In this document: positions 52,626 through 62,223 of the stretch, piece by piece
Numbering within the stretch: the stretch's first letter is position 1
Layout of the letters: every line of letters starts with the position of its first letter
Source: Phycicoccus sp. M110.8
GTDB lineage: Bacteria > Actinomycetota > Actinomycetes > Actinomycetales > Dermatophilaceae
Reading direction: 5' to 3'
NCBI RefSeq assembly: GCF_032464895.1
Contig: NZ_JAWDIC010000002.1
Span: forward strand, 124,001 to 188,000
Length of the DNA: 64,000 bases
The notes under the pieces: generated by a model
The model's input: the letters and a program-made list of their open reading frames with translations, nothing else
Told to the model about the DNA's origin: nothing
The model's database searches: none
Translations under genes and position numbers: made by a program

Positions 52626-53127
52626 CCGCGCCGTCGCCCCGCTCGCCCGCGGGCTCGTCGTCCGCACCGAGGTCGTCGTCGAGCTCGTCGTCCTCGTCGA
52701 GCTCGTCGTCCTCGTCGCGCTTGTACGGGTCGGCGTCGCCGGCGTACGTCGCCCCGGCGGCGGCCGCCGCGACGGCGGCGTCGCGCTCCTTGGCCTCCCG
52801 CAGGAGGTCCTCGAGGTGCGCGGCGGTCTCCGGGATCGCGTCGGCGATGAACTCCAGGGTCGGCGTCAGCCGGATCTGGATCTGCTTGCCGACGAAGGAC
52901 CGCAACCGGCCCTTGTTCTTCTCCAGCAGCTCCGCGGTGCGCGTGCGCTGCGCCTCGTCACCGAAGACGGTGTAGAAGATCGAGGCGTGCTGCAGGTCGC
53001 CCGTGACCCGCACGTCGGTGATGGTGACGAAGCCGAGGTCGGGGTCCTTGACGATGGACTCGACGTTCGCCGCGACCAGCGTCTTGATCCGGTCGGCGAT
53101 CCTGCGGGCACGTCCGGCGTCGGCCAT
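52612..53127 (-). CDS. rbfA: 30S ribosome-binding factor A
   Basis: A 171-aa protein with the KH-like core (residues 1-115: ARRIADRIKTLVAANVE, LGFVTITDVRVTGDLQHASIFYTVFG). The C-terminal 45 residues are acidic, with repeated DELDEDDELD, an extension common in actinobacteria. It has GGAGGA just before the ATG. A 42-bp palindrome stands between infB and this gene. Confidence 0.96.
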   Translation of the reverse strand: MADAGRARRIADRIKTLVAANVESIVKDPDLGFVTITDVRVTGDLQHASIFYTVFGDEAQRTRTAELLEKNKGRLRSFVGKQIQIRLTPTLEFIADAIPETAAHLEDLLREAKERDAAVAAAAAGATYAGDADPYKRDEDDELDEDDELDDDLGADDEPAGERGDGADARA

Positions 53128-53154
53128 GGCTCCTCCTGGTCAGTGGGGTCGTGG

Positions 53155-53196
53155 GTGACGGTATGCCGCCGGCTCGAGCCGGCGGCATACCGTCAC
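53155..53196. terminator. Perfect 42-bp palindrome between infB and rbfA
   Basis: A perfect palindrome with 21-bp arms and no loop (53155-53196), containing an inverted pair of GTATGCC/GGCATAC. It lies 17 nt after the infB stop in the 86-nt gap before rbfA. It may act as a terminator or processing hairpin, in either direction. Confidence 0.85.
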
Positions 53197-53213
53197 CTGG
53201 TGCGGGACCGCGC

Positions 53214-56081
53214 TCAGGCGCGCGGCTTCTCCCGCATCTCGTACGTCGCGATGAGGTCGCCCAGCTGGAGGTCGTTGAACGACCCCAAGTTGATGCCGCA
53301 CTCGAAGCCCTCACGGACCTCGGTGACGTCGTCCTTGAACCGGCGCAGGCCGGCCACCTCGACGTTCTCGGCGACGACGACACCGTCGCGGGTGATGCGT
53401 GCCTTGGCACCACGCTTGATCTCGCCGCTGCGGACGATGGACCCGGCGATGTTGCCGAACTTGCTCGACCGGAAGATCTCGCGGATCTCGGCGGTACCGA
53501 GCTCCACCTCCTCGAACTCCGGCTTGAGCATGCCCTTGAGCGCCTGCTCGATCTCCTCGATGGCGTTGTAGATCACCGAGTAGTAGCGGATCTCGACGCC
53601 CTCGCGCTCGGCGTAGTCGGCGTTCTGGCCCTCGGCGCGGACGTTGTAGCCGATGATGATCGCGTCGGACGCCATCGCGAGGTTGATGTTGTTCATCGTG
53701 ATCGCACCGACGCCGCGGTCGATGATCCGCAGGTCGACCTCGTCGCCCACGTCGATCTGCAGCAGCGCGTCCTCGAGCGCCTCGACCGAACCCGACACGT
53801 CACCCTTGAGGATGAGGTTGAGGGTCTCGACCTTGCCGGCGGCCAGGGCCTCGTTGAGGTCCTCGAGCGAGATGCGCTTGCGGGCCTTGGCCAGGGACGC
53901 CTGGCGGTCGGCAGCCTCGCGCTTCTCGGCGATCTGGCGCGCGGTGCGGTCGTCGGGGGCCACCACGAAGGTGTCACCGGCGCGGGGCACCGAGGACAGG
54001 CCGAGCACCTGCACGGGACGCGACGGGGTCGCCTCCTCCACGTTGTCGCCGTGCTCGTCGAGCATGGCGCGCACGCGGCCGTAGGCCGAGCCGGTGACGA
54101 TGGCGTCCCCGACGTGCAGGGTGCCGGACTGGACCAGCACCGTCGCGGTCGCACCACGGCCACGGTCGAGGTTGGCCTCGATCGCGACACCGCGGGCGTC
54201 CTTGTCGGGGTTGGCGCGCAGGTCCAGGGCCGCGTCGGCGGTGAGCAGGACGGCCTCGAGGAGGCTGTCGATGTTCTGCCCCTGCCGGGCGGACACGTCG
54301 ACGAACATCGTGTCGCCGCCGTACTCCTCGGCGATGAGGTTGTACTCGGTCAGCTGCTGGCGCACCTTGGCCGGGTTCGCACCCTCGACGTCGATCTTGT
54401 TGACGGCGACGACGATCGGCACGTCGGCGGCCTGCATGTGGTTGAGCGCCTCGATGGTCTGCGGCATCACGCCGTCGTCGGCGGCGACGACGAGGATCGC
54501 GATGTCGGTGACCTTCGCACCGCGGGCACGCATCGCGGTGAACGCCTCGTGACCCGGGGTGTCGATGAAGGTGATCGCGCGGTCCTGGCCCTCGTGCTCA
54601 CGGTGGACCTGGTAGGCACCGATGTGCTGGGTGATGCCACCGGCCTCGCCGGCCACGACGTCCTCGTTGCGGATCGCGTCGAGCAGGCGGGTCTTTCCGT
54701 GGTCGACGTGGCCGACGACGGTGACGACCGGCGGACGCGGCTGCAGGTCGGCGTCGTCCTCGCCCTCGATGCCCGTCTCCAGGTCGATGTTGAAGGAGTC
54801 GAAGAGCTCCTTCTCCTCCTCCTCAGGGGAGACGACCTGGATGTCGTAGCCGAGCTCGGCGCCGAGCACCTTGAAGGTGTCCTCGTCGAGGCTCTGGGTC
54901 GCCGTGGCCATCTCACCGAGGTGGAACAGCACGGTGACCAGCGACGCCGGGTTGGCGTTGATCTTGTCGGCGAAGTCGGTCAGGGACGAGCCGCGACGCA
55001 CGCGGATGACGGTCGAGCCGTCGCCGCGGGGAACGGTGACGCCACCGATCGACGGCGCCTGCATCTGCTCGAACTCCTGGCGCTTCGCGCGCTTGGACTT
55101 GCGCCCACGGACCGGACGGCCGCCACCGCGACCGAACGCACCGGCGGTCGAGCCACGGCCCGCACCGCCGCGGAAGCCACCGCGACCCGCGAAGCCGCCG
55201 CCACCGGCACCGGGACCACCGGGGCCACGGCCGGCACCGCCGCCGGGACCACCGGGACCACGCCCGCCCGGACGGGCCGGGCGCTCACCGGGACGGCCGA
55301 CCGCCGAGCGGTCGGGCATCATGCCCGGGCTCGGGCGGGGGCCACCGGGACGCGGGCCACCGGGGCCGGACGCGCCGCCGGGACGCGGGCCACCGGGCCG
55401 CGACTGCGGCCGGGGCATGCCCTGGGACGGCGCGAAGGGGTTGTTGCCGGGGCGCGGCGAGCCCTCGCGGGCCGCCGGGCGCTGGGTGCCCATGCCCTGC
55501 GACGGCGCGAACGGGTTGTTGCCCGGGCGCGGGGCACCGGGGCGCGGCGCGCCACCGGGACGCGGGGCCGACGGAGCGGCACCCGGACGCGGACCGGCGC
55601 TGCCGGGACGCGCGGACGGGGGGACACCGGGGCCCGGCTTGCCGCCGTCGCGCGCGGGCGACACGTCGGAGCGGGCGGCCGGCGCCGCAGGGGCCGCCGG
55701 AGCGGCCGGCGCGGCCTTGGCTGCGGGCGCTGCGGGCTCGGGCCGGGGCGCGGGAGCCGCCGGACCCGGGGTCGGGGCGGCGGGGGCAGCCGGAGCAGCC
55801 TGCGCTGCCGGGGCCGACGGAGCGGCCTCGACGGGAGCCTGCGGGGCGGCCGGAGCCGGCTGCGCGGGCTTGGCCGGGGCCGGCTTGCCTGCGGCGGCCT
55901 TCTTGGCCGGGGACTTCCTCAGCTCGTCGGGGAACGTCTCCGTCGCCTTGCGGACGACGGGCGCCTCGATCGTCGAGCTGGCGGTCTTGACGTACTCGCC
56001 GATGCTGTTGAGGTGGGCGATCAGCGTCTTGCTGTCGGTGCCCAGCTCCTTGGCGAGCGCACTTACACGGACCTTTGCCAC
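53214..56081 (-). CDS. infB: Translation initiation factor IF-2
   Basis: A 955-aa GTPase. The N-terminal [24 protein letters not shown] is the IF2_N domain, followed by about 300 residues of Pro/Gly/Ala/Arg-rich linker, with a repeated [12 protein letters not shown], as in actinobacterial IF-2. The second IF2_N is near 330-400. The G domain has [16 protein letters not shown] (near 458), DTPGHEAF and NKID. Domains II-IV complete the C-terminus. It brings initiator tRNA to the 30S subunit. It follows ylxR with a 139-bp spacer that contains TGAGTACTCA and a possible promoter. Confidence 0.98.
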   Translation of the reverse strand: MAKVRVSALAKELGTDSKTLIAHLNSIGEYVKTASSTIEAPVVRKATETFPDELRKSPAKKAAAGKPAPAKPAQPAPAAPQAPVEAAPSAPAAQAAPAAPAAPTPGPAAPAPRPEPAAPAAKAAPAAPAAPAAPAARSDVSPARDGGKPGPGVPPSARPGSAGPRPGAAPSAPRPGGAPRPGAPRPGNNPFAPSQGMGTQRPAAREGSPRPGNNPFAPSQGMPRPQSRPGGPRPGGASGPGGPRPGGPRPSPGMMPDRSAVGRPGERPARPGGRGPGGPGGGAGRGPGGPGAGGGGFAGRGGFRGGAGRGSTAGAFGRGGGRPVRGRKSKRAKRQEFEQMQAPSIGGVTVPRGDGSTVIRVRRGSSLTDFADKINANPASLVTVLFHLGEMATATQSLDEDTFKVLGAELGYDIQVVSPEEEEKELFDSFNIDLETGIEGEDDADLQPRPPVVTVVGHVDHGKTRLLDAIRNEDVVAGEAGGITQHIGAYQVHREHEGQDRAITFIDTPGHEAFTAMRARGAKVTDIAILVVAADDGVMPQTIEALNHMQAADVPIVVAVNKIDVEGANPAKVRQQLTEYNLIAEEYGGDTMFVDVSARQGQNIDSLLEAVLLTADAALDLRANPDKDARGVAIEANLDRGRGATATVLVQSGTLHVGDAIVTGSAYGRVRAMLDEHGDNVEEATPSRPVQVLGLSSVPRAGDTFVVAPDDRTARQIAEKREAADRQASLAKARKRISLEDLNEALAAGKVETLNLILKGDVSGSVEALEDALLQIDVGDEVDLRIIDRGVGAITMNNINLAMASDAIIIGYNVRAEGQNADYAEREGVEIRYYSVIYNAIEEIEQALKGMLKPEFEEVELGTAEIREIFRSSKFGNIAGSIVRSGEIKRGAKARITRDGVVVAENVEVAGLRRFKDDVTEVREGFECGINLGSFNDLQLGDLIATYEMREKPRA

Positions 56082-56220
56082 GTTTCTCCTGTTCCTGGTC
56101 CGTGTGTCAGGTGACAGGCGCGGACCGTCGTTACTGCTGGGGGGAGCTCATTGCTGAGTACTCATCGGGTGCTCATCAGCGGTCTAACCCACTCTCTGGT
56201 TCAGAGTTCTGGTCGGTTCC

Positions 56221-56592
56221 CTACGGACGGTTCTTCTCCTGCGCGTGCTGCTCGTGACCGGTGGTCACGGCCTCGACGTGGGCCCGGACCGCTGCCGGGT
56301 CCGGGGCGGCGCTGGTACGCAGCGCACGCCCGAACGCCCGCCGGCGGAGGGCCTGCTCGAGGCAGTCGCCCGTCGGGTGCAGCCATGCGCCACGTCCCGG
56401 CAGGCAGTGCCGCGGGTCGGGGGTCAGCCGGATCGCTCCGGCCTCGTCCGTCTCCGCGACCACTCGCAGGAGTGCCGACCAGCTATCCGTCCTGCGGCAG
56501 CCCACACACGTGCGGGTGGGTGACCCGTGCGTGGTGCGGGGAGTCGAACCTGCTGCCGAAGGCCGGAGTCCAGTCCGGTCGGTCCCGACCAT
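56221..56592 (-). CDS. ylxR: YlxR/RnpM-family RNA-binding protein
   Basis: A 123-aa protein with the YlxR core: RTCVGCRRTDSWSALLRVV, GRGAWLHPTGDCLEQALRRRAFGRALR. The N-terminal 35 residues before RTCVGC are unusual; no other start codon is available. YlxR proteins bind RNA and, in Bacillus, the RNase P RNA. The position between nusA and infB is standard. Confidence 0.9.
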   Translation of the reverse strand: MVGTDRTGLRPSAAGSTPRTTHGSPTRTCVGCRRTDSWSALLRVVAETDEAGAIRLTPDPRHCLPGRGAWLHPTGDCLEQALRRRAFGRALRTSAAPDPAAVRAHVEAVTTGHEQHAQEKNRP

Positions 56593-56639
56593 CCTATCCC
56601 CTATCGCCCTCTGGCCGAATTCCCCGCGCCAGGGGCCCG

Positions 56640-57749
56640 TCAGGACCCTGCGCCGCGGGACCCGCCGGTAGAGCCGGAGGCGCCGGCACCGGGCGCCTGC
56701 GCCCCGGCCGCGGTGTCAGGACGGATGTCGATGCGCCAGCCGGTCAGCTTGGCGGCGAGGCGGGCGTTCTGGCCCTCCTTGCCGATGGCCAGCGAGAGCT
56801 GGTAGTCGGGGACGACGACCCGGGCCGAGCGCAGCTGCGGGTCGACGATCTCGACGGACTCCACCCGGGACGGGGACAGCGCGGCGGCCACGAAGGTCCT
56901 CGGGTCGTCCGAGTAGTCGACGATGTCGATCTTCTCCCCGTGCAGCTCGGTCATCACCGCGCGCACGCGGGCGCCCATCGGGCCGATGCAGGCGCCCTTG
57001 GCGTTGAGGCCCGGGACCTTGGAGTGCACGGCGATCTTCGTGCGGTGACCCGCCTCACGCGCCAGGGCGGCGATCTCCACCGACCCGTCGGCGATCTCGG
57101 GCACCTCGAGGGCGAAGAGCTTGCGCACGAGGTTCGGGTGCGTGCGCGACAGCCCGATCTGCGGACCCTTGGGACCGCGGCGGACCGACACCACGAAGCA
57201 GCGGATGCGCTCGCCGTGGACGTACTTCTCCCCCGGCACCTGCTCGGCCAGCGGCAGGATGCCCTCCACGGTGCCGAAGTCGACCGTGACGTGGCGCGGG
57301 TCGGGGCTCTGCTGGATGACACCGGCGACGACGTCGCCCTCGCGGCCCTTGAAGTCGCCGAGGATGGCCTCGTCCTCGAGGTCCCGGAGCCGCTGGACGA
57401 TCACCTGGCGCGCGGTGGCCGCGGCGATCCGGCCGAACCCGGTCGGGGTGTCGTCGAACTCGGGGCCGTACTCGCGCGGCGGCCGCTCCGCCCCCCGATT
57501 CGGCGACTCCGTCGCCGTCTCCGGGAGGTGCCCCCTACCCTCGGCGACCGGCGCCTGCTCGAGCTCCTCGCGGGCCCAGACGACGACGTGGCCGGTCTTG
57601 CGGTCGAGCTCGACGCGGGCGTTGCGGTAGGCGCCGTCGGTGCGGTGGTAGGCGACGAGCAGCGCCTGCTCGATCGCGGGGATCAGGATGTCGAGCGAGA
57701 TGTCCCGCTCGCGCTCCAGCGCCCTGAGGGCGGCGAGGTCGATGTCCAT
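56640..57749 (-). CDS. nusA: Transcription termination/antitermination factor NusA
   Basis: A 369-aa protein: NusA N-terminal domain ([18 protein letters not shown]), S1 domain with [28 protein letters not shown], and two KH domains ([43 protein letters not shown]). It ends shortly after KH2 and lacks the acidic repeats of the E. coli protein, as usual in actinobacteria. A low-complexity insert near 70-90 is polar. The gene starts 1 nt after rimP. Confidence 0.97.
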   Translation of the reverse strand: MDIDLAALRALERERDISLDILIPAIEQALLVAYHRTDGAYRNARVELDRKTGHVVVWAREELEQAPVAEGRGHLPETATESPNRGAERPPREYGPEFDDTPTGFGRIAAATARQVIVQRLRDLEDEAILGDFKGREGDVVAGVIQQSPDPRHVTVDFGTVEGILPLAEQVPGEKYVHGERIRCFVVSVRRGPKGPQIGLSRTHPNLVRKLFALEVPEIADGSVEIAALAREAGHRTKIAVHSKVPGLNAKGACIGPMGARVRAVMTELHGEKIDIVDYSDDPRTFVAAALSPSRVESVEIVDPQLRSARVVVPDYQLSLAIGKEGQNARLAAKLTGWRIDIRPDTAAGAQAPGAGASGSTGGSRGAGS

Positions 57750-57750
57750 G

Positions 57751-58305
57751 TCAGTCCTCCTCGGGGATGTCGGCGTCGTCCCCGTCGGCACCGGCGGAGT
57801 CGGCAGGCCTCGAGAACTCGACCTGGACCACCGCCTTGGACACCTCGGCATACCGGACGCTCGTGGTCCGGGCCGGTGCCTTCCTCGTCGCCGGGACCTC
57901 GAGGGTGACCTCGTCCGGTCCGGCGCTGACGATGCGGCCGGTCACGGGCTCACCCTCGGTGGGCGTGACGGTGACCAGGCGGGAGACGTTGCGGCGGAAG
58001 TGCCGCGGAAGGGTGAGCGGGCGGTCGACCCCCGGGCTCGTCACCTCGAGCGTGTACGGCTGCTCACCCATGACGTCGCTGTCGTCGAGGGCGTCGCTCA
58101 CCGCGCGGGTCGCGTCCGAGACCTCGTCGAGGCTCAGCGGCGGCACCACCTCGGTGGCGTCGCCGTCGGTCGACAGCGCGCGGTCGATCCAGACCCGGAC
58201 GAGGCGGCGCTTGCCGGTGGGCGTGACGGCGACGTCCTCCACCAGGAGGCCGAGGTCCCCGAGCGGGCCCTCGACGACGGGACGAATCTGGTCCTTGACG
58301 CTCAC
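57751..58305 (-). CDS. rimP: Ribosome maturation factor RimP
   Basis: A 184-aa protein for 30S assembly. It has [51 protein letters not shown] and the core [15 protein letters not shown] with [11 protein letters not shown]. The C-terminal acidic tail ([12 protein letters not shown]) is extra. It starts the rimP-nusA-ylxR-infB-rbfA-truB-ribF gene order. Confidence 0.96.
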   Translation of the reverse strand: MSVKDQIRPVVEGPLGDLGLLVEDVAVTPTGKRRLVRVWIDRALSTDGDATEVVPPLSLDEVSDATRAVSDALDDSDVMGEQPYTLEVTSPGVDRPLTLPRHFRRNVSRLVTVTPTEGEPVTGRIVSAGPDEVTLEVPATRKAPARTTSVRYAEVSKAVVQVEFSRPADSAGADGDDADIPEED

Positions 58306-58405
58306 TGACTCGTCCTCTCTGAAGTTCTGGGGTGGTGCAGCGCCACTCTATCCACGCCGCCGTGGTGTCGCATACACGCCTCCCGGCCCGTGCCAGAATC
58401 GCGTC

Positions 58406-59413
58406 ATGCCGATGGACCGAGCCGGGGCCCCGGTGCACCCGACCCGGCGCCGGGCCCTCGGCCTCGGCCTCGCAGCCGCTGCATCGCTGTCCCTGTCCGC
58501 CTGCGGGATCAGGTTCGAGGACGGCACCCCCGGGGCGCGCCCGGCGGCGCGCAGGCCCGTCCAGGGCGAGGCCTTCATGGTCGCGCTCTGGAGGCACACC
58601 GAGGACCTGGCCACCCGCGCCGCAGGCGCCGGGGGCGCGGCGACGAGCCTGCCCGCCCGGCTGGCCGTCCTCCACCGCCAGCAGGCGACCGTGCTGCGTG
58701 CCGAGCTGCTGCGGCTCGGCGTCCCGGACTCGGACCTGACCCGCTCGAACGGGTCGACCGGTACGGCAACGGCGGCCGCAGCGAGCGCCACCGGCACCAC
58801 GCCGGCACCGACCGCGACGTCCCCCACCGGGCGCACCACGGCTGCCGAGCTCGCGGCGGCCGAGGCCGGTGACCTCGGCCCCACCGCGATCAGCTCGCTC
58901 TCGCGGGTGCTCGCCGGGTCGGTGCCGCTCGTCGGCGCGGTGCTGGCCCAGCGCTCCGCGGCCGCGACCCTCCTCGGCCGGCCTGCGACGTGGCCGGACG
59001 AGGCGTGGAAGGGCCAGTCGCTCGCCGCGACGTTCCTCACCACGACGAGGGCCGCGATCTACGCGTTCGAGGTCGTCGCGGCGCAGTCGCCCTCGGGGGC
59101 GCAGCACACCCTCGCGATGTCCACCCTGTCGGCGCTGCGGGCGCGGGCGGCGGCCCAGGAGGCGATGGCCGGGTCCAGCGCCGGGCCGCCGGACCTCGCG
59201 CACCCCCTTCCCTTCCCCGTCACCACCCCGGCTGCGGCCCGCCGGCTCGCGGTCGACGTGCTGGAGCGGCTGCGGGCGGCCGGCGCCCGCGACCTCGGCA
59301 CCGCCGGCACGGACACCGCTGCCCTCGGGCTGCTGGTGCGCTGGCTGGGCGAGACCGAGGTGCTGGCCTCCCGGTGGGGCGTCCGGCTCGCGCCCTTCCC
59401 CGGGCTCTCGTGA
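58406..59413 (+). CDS. DUF4439 lipoprotein with twin-arginine-type signal
   Basis: A 335-aa protein. The signal PTRRRALGLGLAAAASLSLSAC carries an RRR-type motif and a lipobox (LSAC), so it may use the Tat route and be lipidated. The mature part is largely helical and Ala-rich (RHTEDLATRAAG, AAIYAFEVVAAQSPSGAQHTLA), matching the ferritin-like DUF4439 family. A Ser/Thr/Ala linker interrupts the first half. CAGAAT is 6 nt before the ATG. Divergent from rimP. Confidence 0.85.
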   Translation: MPMDRAGAPVHPTRRRALGLGLAAAASLSLSACGIRFEDGTPGARPAARRPVQGEAFMVALWRHTEDLATRAAGAGGAATSLPARLAVLHRQQATVLRAELLRLGVPDSDLTRSNGSTGTATAAAASATGTTPAPTATSPTGRTTAAELAAAEAGDLGPTAISSLSRVLAGSVPLVGAVLAQRSAAATLLGRPATWPDEAWKGQSLAATFLTTTRAAIYAFEVVAAQSPSGAQHTLAMSTLSALRARAAAQEAMAGSSAGPPDLAHPLPFPVTTPAAARRLAVDVLERLRAAGARDLGTAGTDTAALGLLVRWLGETEVLASRWGVRLAPFPGLS

Positions 59414-59486
59414 CGTCGCCCGCCCGAGTGCGTGCCGTGGCAGGCCCGAGGACGTGCCGTCGTGGCGCCCTGACGGGCACACCCGC

Positions 59487-60437
59487 GTGAGGACCGAGGA
59501 CGCGGCCGCGCTCGTCCCGCCGGACTTCGCGACGTTCGTGCAGCGGCACACTGCGCAGGACGGTGCCGTCGGCGGCCCGTCCGGCGCCGAGTGGGGGGCA
59601 GGACTTCCCCGCCTGCTGGCGGAGATGTGCGACGACTGGTCGCTGGAGCCGGCCGGGCCGGTGGGCACGGGCTGGACGTCGCTCGTCCTGCCCGTGACGC
59701 GCGACGGCGCTCGGCTGGCCCTCAAGCTGGTGTGGCCGCACGTCGAGGGCCGTGACGAGGCGCTCGCGCTGCGCCACTGGGACGGACGCGGGGCGGTCCG
59801 CCTCGTGCAGGCCGACCCGTCCCGGTGGGCGATGCTGCTGGAGGCCCTCGACCCGGCCCGTGACCTGCGCACGCTCGACGCCGACAGCGCCTGCGAGGTG
59901 GCAGGGCAGGTCCTCGCCCGGCTGCACCGGCCCGCTCCCCCGGGCCTGCGGCTGCTGTCGGAGTTCGCCCACCTGCAGACCGAGAAGCTGGCAGCCACCG
60001 AGGGGGTGCTGCCTCGGCGGATGGTGGAGCGGGTCCAGGGACGCGTCCGCGACCTGACCGCGGACCCGGCGTGCGACGCGACCCTCGTCCACACGGACCT
60101 GCACTACGAGAACGTCCTGCACGCCCTCCCGGACAGCCCCCGGCCGCTCGACGACCAGTGGGTGGCCATCGACCCGCACGCCATGGCCGGGCACCCCGGC
60201 TTCGAGGTGCAGCCGCTGCTGCGCAACCGCGCCGACGAGCTCGGCACGGGCTCGGCGTTCCGCTGGCTGGTGCGCCGCCGGGTGGAGGTCGTCTGCGAGG
60301 CGGCCGGCATCGACGAGGACGAGGCGCTCGCCTGGTCCTACGTCGCGACGGCCATGCAGGCACGGTGGGCGGCCGAGGACGGCGACCGCGAGGGCGTCTC
60401 CTTCTGCGTGGCGCTCCTCAAGGCCCTCGACGGCTGA
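59487..60437 (+). CDS. Aminoglycoside/hydroxyurea-type kinase (APH_6_hur family)
   Basis: A 316-aa small-molecule phosphotransferase. Lys80 in LALKLVW fits the ATP-site lysine, the catalytic loop is LVHTDLHYENVL (H202, D204, N209), and the metal Asp is D229 in WVAIDPHAMAG. The family contains streptomycin 6-kinases and hydroxyurea phosphotransferases. Whether this one gives resistance or phosphorylates a metabolite is not known. GTG start chosen at the first position that keeps family length. Confidence 0.87.
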   Translation: MRTEDAAALVPPDFATFVQRHTAQDGAVGGPSGAEWGAGLPRLLAEMCDDWSLEPAGPVGTGWTSLVLPVTRDGARLALKLVWPHVEGRDEALALRHWDGRGAVRLVQADPSRWAMLLEALDPARDLRTLDADSACEVAGQVLARLHRPAPPGLRLLSEFAHLQTEKLAATEGVLPRRMVERVQGRVRDLTADPACDATLVHTDLHYENVLHALPDSPRPLDDQWVAIDPHAMAGHPGFEVQPLLRNRADELGTGSAFRWLVRRRVEVVCEAAGIDEDEALAWSYVATAMQARWAAEDGDREGVSFCVALLKALDG

Positions 60438-60548
60438 GCGTGCTGGGCGCCTGCGCCCGACGACAGGGGCGGTCAGTCGCTCGAGGGCCCTGAGATGGGG
60501 GCCGGGCCCCGACGAGCCGTCCGCCCGGAGGAGTTGCAGACTGAAACC

Positions 60549-61424
60549 ATGCGCTTCGGATTCCACTTCCTCGACTTCAACCTGCCCGACGGCCCCGCCT
60601 CCTACGCCCCGGCCCTGCGCGCCACCGCCGCTGCCGCCGACGAGGTCGGCGCGTCCTGGTTCACGGTGATGGACCACTTCTTCCAGATGGAGCAGTTCCG
60701 CACCGCGCACGACCCCATGCTGGAGGGCTGGACCACCCTCGGCTTCCTCGCCGCGGTCACCGAGCGGGTCAGGCTGGGCACCGTCGTGACGGGCGTGACC
60801 TACCGGCACCCGGGCCTGCTCGCCAAGATCGGGACCACCCTCGACGTGCTCAGCGGCGGCCGTGCGTTCATGGGCATCGGGGCCGCCTGGTACGAGCGCG
60901 AGCACAAGGCGCTGGGGGTGCCGTACCCGCCCGTCGCCGAGCGGTTCGAGCGGCTCGAGGAGGCGCTGCGGATCATCCGCCAGATGTGGAGCGAGGACGA
61001 GGGCCCCTTCGAGGGCAGGCACTACCAGCTCGCCGAGACCATCAACGTGCCCGCGACGCTGAGCCGGCCCCACCCGCCCATCGTCATCGGCGGCAGCGGC
61101 GAGAAGAAGACGCTGCGGCTCGTGGCCCAGTACGCCGACGCCACCAACCTCATCGTCGCCGACACCGACCAGGCCGCGCACAAGCTGAAGGTCCTGCGCC
61201 GCCACTGCGAGGACGTGGGTCGCGACTACGACAGCATCGAGAAGACGGTCATGGGGCCGCCGTCGAACCCGCTCGAGGACGTCGACGGGTTCCTGCGTCT
61301 GGCCGAGACGTATGCCGGGATGGGCGTCGAGCACATCCACCTGCGGGCCCTCACGCCCGACCCCGCCGCCCACGTCACGGCGTTCGGCGAGAAGGTGGCT
61401 CCGCGGCTCGCCGAGATCGGCTGA
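60549..61424 (+). CDS. LLM-class F420-dependent oxidoreductase
   Basis: A 291-aa TIM-barrel oxidoreductase: MRFGFHFLDFNLPDG, TVMDHFFQME, VRLGTVVTGVTYRHPGLLAKIGTTLDVLSGGRAFMGIGAAWYEREHKALGVPYPP, PIVIGGSGEKKTLRLVAQYADATNL. The pattern matches the F420-dependent group of luciferase-like enzymes. CAGACT is 6 nt before the ATG. Substrate unknown. Confidence 0.93.
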   Translation: MRFGFHFLDFNLPDGPASYAPALRATAAAADEVGASWFTVMDHFFQMEQFRTAHDPMLEGWTTLGFLAAVTERVRLGTVVTGVTYRHPGLLAKIGTTLDVLSGGRAFMGIGAAWYEREHKALGVPYPPVAERFERLEEALRIIRQMWSEDEGPFEGRHYQLAETINVPATLSRPHPPIVIGGSGEKKTLRLVAQYADATNLIVADTDQAAHKLKVLRRHCEDVGRDYDSIEKTVMGPPSNPLEDVDGFLRLAETYAGMGVEHIHLRALTPDPAAHVTAFGEKVAPRLAEIG

Positions 61425-61434
61425 CTGCACCCGC

Positions 61435-61471
61435 ACCGCGGGTCGCCCGGGTTCCCCGGGCGCCCCGCGGT
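61435..61471. terminator. Bidirectional terminator between convergent genes
   Basis: A 16-bp stem with one mismatch (61435-61451 with 61455-61471) and 3-nt loop between the oxidoreductase and the response regulator stop. Confidence 0.75.
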
Positions 61472-62223
61472 CAGCCGGCCCAGCTGTACTCGATCTCGGG
61501 GCGCCCGGCCCCGGCATACCGCTGCCTGCGCACGGCCTGCCGCGTGTCGCACAGGTACTCGGCGTACCGGCGGGCAGTCACCCGGCTGACCCCGACGGCC
61601 TCGGCGAGCTCGCTGGCCGACAGCGACCCGCTGTCGCGCAGCGCCCGGGTGACGCGCGCCAGCAGCTCCTCCCCCATGCCCTTGGGCAGGGCGGCCGCGC
61701 GCGACGGCCGGACGCCGGCGAGCACCTGGTCCACCTCGGCCTGGGTCGCCACCTCGTCGGTGCTCGACAGCCCGTCGCGGTAGGCCCGGTAGGACTCGAG
61801 CCGGTCGCGCAGCGTCGCGAACACGAACGGCTTGAGGATGTACTGGACCACGCCCAGGGACACGGCGGCCCGGACCACGTCGAGCTCGCGGGCCGAGGTC
61901 ACCGCGATGACGTCGGCCCGGTGCCCTGCGGCGCGCATGGCGCGGATGACGTCGAGGCCGTGCCGGTCGGGCAGGTGCATGTCGAGCAGCACGACGTCGA
62001 CCGCGGTGGACTGCAGCGCCTGCAACGCCTCCTGCGAGGTGCCGGCGGTGGCCGCCACCTCGAACCCGGGGACCCGCACGACGTATGCCGCGTGGGCCTC
62101 GAGCGCGACCGGCTCGTCCTCGACGACGAGGACCCGGAGGACGTCCGGCGCCGGCCGCCCGGCGGCCGGAGGGGGGTCGGCCGCGGGCCGGCGGCCGGGC
62201 ACGGGCGGTCGCTGGTCAGGCAT
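61471..62223 (-). CDS. Response regulator, CitB/DcuR type
   Basis: A 250-aa regulator. After a Pro-rich start, the receiver domain (28-145) has the acidic pair E35-D36, phospho-acceptor Asp81 in VVLLDMHLPD and Lys131 in QYILKPF. A C-terminal helix-turn-helix (about 195-240) has SGSLSASELAEAVGVSRVTARRYAEYL. The start overlaps the kinase stop by 8 nt. In this family the target is usually a carboxylate transporter; a transporter-like gene start lies divergently at 63940. Confidence 0.93.
   Translation of the reverse strand: MPDQRPPVPGRRPAADPPPAAGRPAPDVLRVLVVEDEPVALEAHAAYVVRVPGFEVAATAGTSQEALQALQSTAVDVVLLDMHLPDRHGLDVIRAMRAAGHRADVIAVTSARELDVVRAAVSLGVVQYILKPFVFATLRDRLESYRAYRDGLSSTDEVATQAEVDQVLAGVRPSRAAALPKGMGEELLARVTRALRDSGSLSASELAEAVGVSRVTARRYAEYLCDTRQAVRRQRYAGAGRPEIEYSWAG

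Noticed and set aside
56524-56600. A tRNA-like tail (GGTTCGACTCCCC on the minus strand) in the 5' part of ylxR
   Set aside because: The T-arm does not pair and no D- or anticodon arm fits, so it is a chance match.
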